Source: Planctomycetaceae bacterium (GTDB lineage Bacteria; Planctomycetota; Planctomycetia; Pirellulales; Thermoguttaceae). Taken from it: DNA of 21,895 nucleotides. The DNA is taken from assembly GCA_031267635.1 (NCBI GenBank), contig JAIRYX010000165.1:1-21895 (forward strand). Direction: 5' to 3'. Shown here one piece after another: positions 15,983 to 21,895 of this stretch. The notes beneath the pieces were generated by a model, which was given only the letters and a program-made list of their open reading frames with translations, was not told where the DNA came from and did no database searches. Positions within the stretch are counted from its first letter, which is position 1, and each line of letters begins with the position of its first letter. The position numbers and the translations under genes were made by a program.

Positions 15983-16118
15983 TGAATCGCACGTCGATTT
16001 TGTCTTCTATCATATCGTAGAGGAAGGACAGTTTTTGTAGGAAATTGCCGACGCGTGACGTATTTTTTAGAGCGCTAATCGGCGTGGAATCTCTCAATCC
16101 GAAAGTAAGGTGAACTCT

Positions 16119-18305
16119 ATGCGATTGATTTTTCGTATTTTAGGATCAATTCCAATTCAGATCGGCTTGTGCGTTTTATTGGTCATGGGACTTTATTTCT
16201 GGTTGACGGACGGCGCGGTCTATTGCACCAAAAATCTCGAAAAGAACGAGATTGCCGAACGTGTCGCTGTGATGGCGGAGGAATTAAAACGCACGAATCC
16301 CGACGCGGCGGCGGAACTCGCCAAGATGGAACTTTCCCGAAATGAACGTGCGCTCGCCGCAACAATGTTAGTGCGTTACGACCGCTCCGGCACGGACGGG
16401 CTGAAACACTTGGCGGATTACCGTGACAAACACGAAATCGAACTTTTCGATTTGCGACTTGCGGAACTTGCCGCGAATCCTCGTTTGTTTCCATTCGGCA
16501 AACAACGCGAATGCTTTTTATACGCCCATTCTTTGCCGCTGCAGCAAAACCTTGAAACCGCGATCTTCGTGCGCGGAAATACCAATAATATCGCCGCCAA
16601 CGATATTCTCAAGCAAGGCGACGATTATTTGCAGACTTTACGCGAAGCGTCGCAAGACGTCGATTCGTGGCGGCGGGTTCGTGATAATCCGTTGATGGTT
16701 TACCTGATGCAGAATGTCAAAGAGAAACAACTACTCACGTTTTACGACAATGAAAAAGAGTGGATCGACGACGCGCTTTTTCTGATTCTTGCCAACACCG
16801 TTCCCGACACGGAAGCGTCGTCGCCGGAATATGTTTTGCAAGTGATTCGGAAAAATCATCCGCATTTCAAAAACGCGCTGGAGTCGTTGTTTTCTTTTCG
16901 GGAAATCGAAGAAAATGAAACGGAAGCCGTCGTGCTGAATACGTTTGCTCTTTTCAGTAATTACGGCGGCGTGATTCAATATTGCGTCCGGCAAGGAAAA
17001 ATTCCAATAGGCGAATTGATGGACGTGATGTTCGCCAATCAGGATTTTCTCGATAAAAATACAGATTCCACCGACGAAAAACTTGCGGCGAAATTGACGA
17101 CCATCCGTGATTCGCATCCGGCGGTTTGGAATGCCGCCAAGACGTCGCCGCTCTGTTTGCAGTTGTTCGACGACCTCCCCAATCTTGCCGATAGCTTGTG
17201 CGAAAAATACGGAACGGACGACGTTGCAACGTTTCTTTACACGAAATACGGCGAAACCGTTTCGCAAGCGGCGGCGGCAATCAACAAATTCGGCGATATT
17301 GCGATTTATATTTTGAACCGTTATGAAAAATCCGATTTATTTCGGAAATCGCTCAACGATGAACAACTCGGCGTGCGGATCGTGCCGTATGTCGTGCAGT
17401 TTGGAGATACCGGATTAGAGCGAATCGATAACAACAAGGCGTGGCTTGATAAATATTTTGACGACGCTGGCAACGCGCGGCAAAAGGAATGGTGGGTCGG
17501 TATTCCCGGCGGCGGCGCGGCGGATGTTGTTCGCAACTGGTATAACAATTATCCCAACGAGTGGAGCGAACTGGGTTGGGCGGCTCTCGATGTTGCCGAC
17601 GCAACGTTGCTTGTTGCGAGTTTGGGAACGTCGTCCGGCGTTTCCGCCGCAAAAACGACGGCGACAACAGGCGCGAAAAACGCCGCAAAAATCGGGGTAA
17701 AAAATGTGGGACGCGATCTTGCCGCAACCGTTGCGGAGTCGGGAATGCGTCAGACGGCAAAAGGAGCGCGTGCGGCGGCGAAATTGGAAAAACGTTCGTT
17801 GCTTCGTCGCGGCGCGTTATCTTCGCGAGTCGGTTATTATCTTGCGCCGGTGCGTGTCGGAAACGTTTTGCGTTATGTCGTTCGCGTGTCGGAAACAGTC
17901 GCGACGGCGCCGTTCAAAAAAGCGGTTCAAGCGTTTTATAAGGAGGCGCGTAATATTCGTGTTGCGTGGCATGGCGTGCGAGCGGAATTGCGGCATGTTG
18001 TTTACCGTTCTTTGTTGTACACCGGATTAGCCGTTACGCTTTGGTATCGAACACTGCCGATGGTTGCGGAAAGATTACCGGAAATGGCGGACGCAACCGG
18101 ACGTTTTTTAGGAGAACTCACAAAATCCGCAGCAAAATCTATTCCCGCTTTATTGAACGGCTATCTTGACGGATTGCTCGGCGGAAATTCGCAATCCGTG
18201 CAGAGCGCATGGATTAAATGGGTGGTCGTGATCGCCGTTCTCGGATTATTACTCCTTTGGCAAGGAAACCGAACGTATCGAAAATTGATATTAAGGCGAA
18301 CATGA
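16119..18305 (+). CDS. Large protein anchored by N- and C-terminal membrane helices (unknown function; GTPase cluster gene 1)
   Basis: A 728-residue protein. An N-terminal hydrophobic segment (about 8-27: GSIPIQIGLCVLLVMGLYFW) acts as a signal anchor. About 450 residues of mostly helical, repeat-like sequence follow, without a recognised motif. A hydrophobic Ala/Gly/Thr-rich stretch (about 490-530: ALDVADATLLVASLGTSSG), a basic region and a weakly hydrophobic segment (SLLYTGLAVTLWY) come next. A clear C-terminal helix (about 695-715: WVVVIAVLGLLLLW) precedes a basic tail. The bulk is thus likely periplasmic or membrane-associated. A GTG lies three codons upstream, but AAGGTG (16105-16110) is positioned as Shine-Dalgarno for the ATG at 16119. 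It is the first gene of a same-strand cluster with the GTPase gene 100 bp downstream. I do not recognise the family. Confidence 0.85.
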   Translation: MRLIFRILGSIPIQIGLCVLLVMGLYFWLTDGAVYCTKNLEKNEIAERVAVMAEELKRTNPDAAAELAKMELSRNERALAATMLVRYDRSGTDGLKHLADYRDKHEIELFDLRLAELAANPRLFPFGKQRECFLYAHSLPLQQNLETAIFVRGNTNNIAANDILKQGDDYLQTLREASQDVDSWRRVRDNPLMVYLMQNVKEKQLLTFYDNEKEWIDDALFLILANTVPDTEASSPEYVLQVIRKNHPHFKNALESLFSFREIEENETEAVVLNTFALFSNYGGVIQYCVRQGKIPIGELMDVMFANQDFLDKNTDSTDEKLAAKLTTIRDSHPAVWNAAKTSPLCLQLFDDLPNLADSLCEKYGTDDVATFLYTKYGETVSQAAAAINKFGDIAIYILNRYEKSDLFRKSLNDEQLGVRIVPYVVQFGDTGLERIDNNKAWLDKYFDDAGNARQKEWWVGIPGGGAADVVRNWYNNYPNEWSELGWAALDVADATLLVASLGTSSGVSAAKTTATTGAKNAAKIGVKNVGRDLAATVAESGMRQTAKGARAAAKLEKRSLLRRGALSSRVGYYLAPVRVGNVLRYVVRVSETVATAPFKKAVQAFYKEARNIRVAWHGVRAELRHVVYRSLLYTGLAVTLWYRTLPMVAERLPEMADATGRFLGELTKSAAKSIPALLNGYLDGLLGGNSQSVQSAWIKWVVVIAVLGLLLLWQGNRTYRKLILRRT

Positions 18306-18405
18306 AACGAGGAAGTTAAAAACGAAGAGTTAAAGGTTGCGTAAGCGTTTTAATACGAAAAGCGGGAAACAAGAACGCCTTTTAGCTTTTACTTTGGAAA
18401 ATTCA

Positions 18406-20478
18406 ATGATGAGTACGACAGAAGAATCTCTACAAACCACCGTCACGTTACCGCAACAAACACGCTACGAAATGAAAAATTTTTATAAAGTGACGCTTGT
18501 CGGAACGGAAGGCGTCGGCAAAACCTCGTTTCTCGGCGGACTCGCGCTGCTCGGTTGCGACGTTCTTTCACGTCCGCCGTTTCATCTGTTTGCGTCGGAT
18601 GGCTCCACCAAACAATATCTGAATCAGATTGTCCGCGCATTTCGCGCCGGTCATTGGGCTGCGCCGACAAACGTTACGACAATGTTGCAATTTATGATCT
18701 TTCGTCAATCAATCGGATCGAAAATTCAAATGATGACGTTGGATTATCCGGGCGAAGATTTTCGGAAAGCGTATAACGAACTTTCCCTCGAAAATATGAA
18801 ACAGTTTTCCGATCATCTCATGGAATCGGATGTTGTCCTTCTTTTGATCGACTCGCTCGATCTCAAACGAGTCCGCAACGATGTGGACAGCGAAGTAATC
18901 CGCGAAAAGTTACAAACAAGCATTGAAGTGATCTGGCAACTTGCGAATACAAATTCCGGAAAAGACGCTAAACCGATCCTTCGCAATATCGACGTCGGAA
19001 TTTGCGTAACCAAATGCGATCGGATTCCGATTTTGAAAAAATCCATTCACGGCTTTCGGCGCGGAATGAATGTAACGCGAAATTATGTAAAAAAACGGCT
19101 CGGCGATTTTGATACCAATTTGCGGGAAGTGGGACGTATTCGCAATATTTGTTATTTCCCGATCTCCGCTGTTGGAGAAACGATTTCTCCGACGGAACGA
19201 ATCGGCGATTCCAAGCAAAGCGTTTCTATTGATACGCTTCGCTTGCCCGACGCGATGAATTTAACTCCGTTTGGCTATGAAGCGATTTTCGATTGGATTG
19301 AAGGACGTTCCAGACGCGATTGGCAAAATTGGTTCTGGATGACGTTTGTACCGTTTATCGTTTCGCTTTGCGTGATTGTGGGAATCGGTTGGAGTGCGAA
19401 ATGGATTTATGATCGCGAACGAGAAAAAGATTCGCTGACGACGCTTTCCAACGAACATTTCAGTCCGGCGGAACGGTTATCGCAAATCGAAAACAACTCG
19501 GCGCCGCTTCCCGATTCATCCGTCATCAAAGAAAAACAACGCAGTCTCATGGACGAAGAATTGGACTTTCAGGAAAAGAAAATTGAAAACTCCGAAGATG
19601 AAAAAACGCTGCTGGAAATTCATGGCTATCTGGAACAATTGGAGTTGCGGGAATTTGAAATTGTCAAAGAACGGCTTCGACACTTAAAAGAGAAGATTAA
19701 CAAAAAACTTGTCGAAATCCGTCACGCAGCGGTTCAAATGGCGTATAACGAAAAATCGGAGGGTTTTACAGAACTCGCGGAAATTTTTCTGACAAACCAC
19801 CCCGATGAATATCAGGCGGAAAAAGTTCGTGAATTACTGGACGAATACGGTTTAGGACAAATGAATGACAAACGTTCCAGAATCCATAAAATCGCGATAC
19901 GAAACTCATCGCTTATGCAGGCGAAAGCGGATTTGATTTTTGATTTCATCAAAGAATACCAATCGAAACTGACGGAAGACGAAGTTCGCGAAATGAAAAC
20001 GGCAATGGATTTAGTTAAACGTTTCACGGAAGGAATGCGTTACCGTATGACATTAAAACAATTCGGCGGATTTAGTTATCCTGAAGATCAAGTGTTGAAT
20101 ATTAAAATCGGCAATCGCACGTATTCGTGTCCGTCCAACGGTAAAGCGATGACAATCAATCCGAGTTACGAAATTATTTTTGATTGGAAAAGCGGCGAAC
20201 CGATACGAATTGAGTTGGACGCTTACGCCGGCTATCTTTGGGGCGGAGTTGAAACAGTAGCGATGCGCGAATCAACCGCTCCCGACGCGATTGAACTTCT
20301 CAAAGAAAAAACGATGCTTGTGCCGAACAAAGGTTCGTTTGATTGGAGTTTACCGAAATTTATGTCAACCGGCGGATATTTTGTGGACTTCGCTTTCGAT
20401 GCAATCACAAGCGAAGAATGGAAAGCGTTTGAAAATTATATTAAGCCGGGAAATTCTTGGAAAGAAGAAATGAAGTAA
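18406..20478 (+). CDS. Membrane-anchored P-loop GTPase with coiled coil and C-terminal domain (cluster gene 2)
   Basis: From the chosen ATG the protein has 690 residues. GTPase motifs are in order: G1 GTEGVGKT (33-40), G3 DYPG (113-116), G4 TKCD in GICVTKCD (202-205; a variant of N/T-K-x-D) and G5-like ISAVG (253-257). PFGYEAIFDWIEG, a typical end of this GTPase domain, is followed by one membrane helix (about 309-331: WMTFVPFIVSLCVIVGIGW). Next are a charged coiled-coil region (about 360-450) and a beta-rich C-terminal domain (about 550-690). The GTPase part should be cytoplasmic and the C-terminal half across the membrane. It resembles the TRAFAC-type GTPases found in predicted multi-gene conflict or envelope systems (recalled, not searched). 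The frame extends to TTG 18337. The ATG pair at 18406/18409 after GGAAAATTC is preferred, but the start is uncertain. Confidence 0.88.
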   Translation: MMSTTEESLQTTVTLPQQTRYEMKNFYKVTLVGTEGVGKTSFLGGLALLGCDVLSRPPFHLFASDGSTKQYLNQIVRAFRAGHWAAPTNVTTMLQFMIFRQSIGSKIQMMTLDYPGEDFRKAYNELSLENMKQFSDHLMESDVVLLLIDSLDLKRVRNDVDSEVIREKLQTSIEVIWQLANTNSGKDAKPILRNIDVGICVTKCDRIPILKKSIHGFRRGMNVTRNYVKKRLGDFDTNLREVGRIRNICYFPISAVGETISPTERIGDSKQSVSIDTLRLPDAMNLTPFGYEAIFDWIEGRSRRDWQNWFWMTFVPFIVSLCVIVGIGWSAKWIYDREREKDSLTTLSNEHFSPAERLSQIENNSAPLPDSSVIKEKQRSLMDEELDFQEKKIENSEDEKTLLEIHGYLEQLELREFEIVKERLRHLKEKINKKLVEIRHAAVQMAYNEKSEGFTELAEIFLTNHPDEYQAEKVRELLDEYGLGQMNDKRSRIHKIAIRNSSLMQAKADLIFDFIKEYQSKLTEDEVREMKTAMDLVKRFTEGMRYRMTLKQFGGFSYPEDQVLNIKIGNRTYSCPSNGKAMTINPSYEIIFDWKSGEPIRIELDAYAGYLWGGVETVAMRESTAPDAIELLKEKTMLVPNKGSFDWSLPKFMSTGGYFVDFAFDAITSEEWKAFENYIKPGNSWKEEMK

Positions 20479-20523
20479 GAAAAACTCTTGTGAACTCTGG
20501 CGTTAATTTTTAGAAGCGACCTT

Positions 20524-21639
20524 ATGACATTTTCGCATTCGCAATTACCAATGATTCGTTTCGGACGGCAAATTGATCGTCAATCCGGCGCCGATTTTTA
20601 TGCCGTGCTGAATAAATCCGATACGTTTCCTGCGGATGCGGAAGCATTTTTTCGGGAAACGATTTGTAAAAGCGTACAATGGGAAAGCGGACGCGCGGAA
20701 CAGCGTTACGACAACGCTTTTCTCCTTTGGAAATTCCACACGGAACAAATTCTTGTCGCTCAAATTTCCGACGCGGGAAACGATTTGCTAGGACGACCGC
20801 ATTCCATGCAAATCATCGCCGTATTGATTGACGCTCAAACGCTCATCGAAATCGCTGCCGACATTCATTCTACCGCCGAGCTTAACGCTTTACTTTTTAT
20901 CGGCTTGCCGAATGCTTCGCCATCGCGCCGTTCCAACGCGGAAACCGACGCGGCATTAAACGAAAGTCTTCAAAAATTTCTGAAAAACTCTCAATCGCAA
21001 AACCTTTTAATTGCCGACAGTTCAAGCATTATCAACCGCAATATCGAAATTTTCTTTGACTTTGGGAAGCAATCGGCAAAAGATTTGTTACCGGAAAAGA
21101 AGTATTATTATCAGAAGAAACACGCTCAAAACCAAATAAAAATGTCACGGATTTTTTCAACTCAAAAACCCCAAACGTTGGCGTTTTCTGTTGTATTGCC
21201 GATGATTTTGATAATATTGATCATTGCGTTATCAGTCATCTTTGTACGGCAATACGTTCAGTTACGGCAGTTGCGTCGCGATTTTCAACAACTTACGAAA
21301 TCTCATGAAGAAATTGTCAACGTCAATTCTGCGATTGAACAGGAAACGCAGGAACTCCGCCGACAGTCCACGCAACAAAATGAAAAACTTGCCGAATTAC
21401 GCACGCAACACGACTCTTGGCGGAAAGAAAAGATATTGCTTGAAGAACAATACCGCAAGCAAGACAACCTACGCCAAGCCGATAAACTGGAATTTGAACA
21501 ACAACTTCTTGAAGCAAGACAGAACGCTCAACAATCGCTTTTAGATGAAAATGAACGTCTTCGCAGAGAAAGTATTCAAAATGACAATATCCTTAATGAA
21601 ATCGAACAACTGATGAAGAAACGTTTGAAAAATAAATAA
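20524..21639 (+). CDS. Membrane/coiled-coil protein, possible GTPase-associated partner (cluster gene 3)
   Basis: A 371-residue protein 45 bp after the GTPase gene, so very probably co-transcribed. The N-terminal domain (1-185) includes FHTEQILVAQISDAGND and LLGRPHSMQIIAVLID. This 'D-GND-LGRP' pattern is loosely reminiscent of N-terminal domains of GTPase-associated proteins (GAP1-type) in predicted conflict systems. The likeness is weak and from memory. One strong membrane helix spans about 218-241 (hydrophobic Leu/Ile run in VVLPMILIILIIALSVIF). Residues 245-371 form a long charged coiled coil (Glu/Gln/Arg/Lys heptads, ending MKKRLKNK). A domain-helix-coiled-coil plan beside a GTPase with a helix and coiled coil suggests a membrane complex. 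The start ATG has only a weak Shine-Dalgarno (GAAGCGAC). Confidence 0.82.
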   Translation: MTFSHSQLPMIRFGRQIDRQSGADFYAVLNKSDTFPADAEAFFRETICKSVQWESGRAEQRYDNAFLLWKFHTEQILVAQISDAGNDLLGRPHSMQIIAVLIDAQTLIEIAADIHSTAELNALLFIGLPNASPSRRSNAETDAALNESLQKFLKNSQSQNLLIADSSSIINRNIEIFFDFGKQSAKDLLPEKKYYYQKKHAQNQIKMSRIFSTQKPQTLAFSVVLPMILIILIIALSVIFVRQYVQLRQLRRDFQQLTKSHEEIVNVNSAIEQETQELRRQSTQQNEKLAELRTQHDSWRKEKILLEEQYRKQDNLRQADKLEFEQQLLEARQNAQQSLLDENERLRRESIQNDNILNEIEQLMKKRLKNK

Positions 21640-21644
21640 ACATA

Positions 21645-21780
21645 CTATTCAGTCGCCCAGCCAAATAGATCCGCACGGCACTGGGTAGCAATCTGAATGG
21701 CGACGTCTCCATTGACCGGTTACCCGAAAGACTTTACCATTGCCGTGCGGATGTATTGGGATTAGGTTGGGCAACTGAAT
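21645..21780 (+). repeat. Dispersed repeat, longest copy C, with imperfect terminal inverted repeats
   Basis: The left end CTATTCAGTCGCCCAGCC...ATCCGCACGGC is matched in inverse orientation by GCCGTGCGGAT...GGTTGGGCAACTGAAT at the right end, giving a structure of about 136 bp. The interior ACCCGAAAGACTTTACCATT is shared with copies near 7683 and 14259. It has no ORF. It lies between two convergent genes. Confidence 0.7.
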
Positions 21781-21786
21781 CGTTAC

Positions 21787-21895
21787 TCATTTCTTAAATC
21801 TCGGCGTTTGAATATCAAACGTGTTTCCGGCGATAGGAACTTCGCAACTCAACGGCGTGGTGTTGTAATTGCTGTATTTTACGTCGATAAGCGAG
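21787..21895 (-). CDS. 3' end of an unidentified gene (partial, 35 codons)
   Basis: The minus strand is open from the window edge to TGA at 21789-21787. The last 35 residues begin SLIDVKYSNYNTTPLSC and end FDIQTPRFKK. The rest is outside the window, so the product cannot be named. The tail resembles the decayed sequence at 1218-1312, sharing an 18-nt identity, so this may belong to a family with several copies in the genome. It is convergent with the GTPase cluster. Confidence 0.55.
   Translation of the reverse strand, partial: SLIDVKYSNYNTTPLSCEVPIAGNTFDIQTPRFKK

Overview
The window most resembles a chromosome segment of a planctomycete-like bacterium (Planctomycetota), with moderate GC and many AT-rich, repeat-filled gaps. 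This placement is inferred from protein style: a small membrane protein with an N-terminal Asn-Pro-Tyr motif, a lysine-tailed protein whose C-terminal domain (FMNALDEYKR...GRMFPT) I recall from planctomycetes, long proteins with charged insertions, and few strong Shine-Dalgarno sites. No rRNA, tRNA or CRISPR array is visible.

Layout. 1-1312: a decayed IS1634-type transposase followed by a degraded gene tail. 1455-7442: two minus-strand housekeeping genes, xseA (exonuclease VII large subunit) and hrpA (DEAH-box RNA helicase), separated by a small inverted-repeat element. 7443-8371: a gene-poor stretch with a dispersed-repeat copy and a transposase C-terminal remnant. 8372-10665: plus-strand genes for a probable PPi-dependent phosphofructokinase and a lysine-rich protein. 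10767-14057: a minus-strand pair (small four-helix membrane protein, then an O-antigen-ligase-like polymerase with C-terminal TPRs) behind a good sigma-70-type promoter. 14111-15820: a dispersed-repeat copy, a 21-bp tandem array of about 27 units, and a 222-residue protein of a widespread uncharacterised family. 15975-21639: a three-gene plus-strand cluster of a two-ended membrane protein, a membrane-anchored GTPase and a membrane/coiled-coil protein. 21645-21895: another dispersed-repeat copy and the 3' end of a minus-strand gene.

The most interesting candidate system is the three-gene cluster at 16119-21639. All three products have predicted membrane helices. The middle one carries G1, G3, G4 and G5-type GTPase motifs, and the third has an N-terminal region loosely reminiscent of GTPase-associated proteins in predicted conflict systems. 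This is a hypothesis from motif reading only.

The second theme is repeats. One dispersed non-coding family (ends ATTCAG...CTGAAT, core ATCCGCACGGC) occurs four times in different deletion states. A 21-bp minisatellite grades from diverged to nearly uniform units. An 18-nt identity links the two ends of the window.
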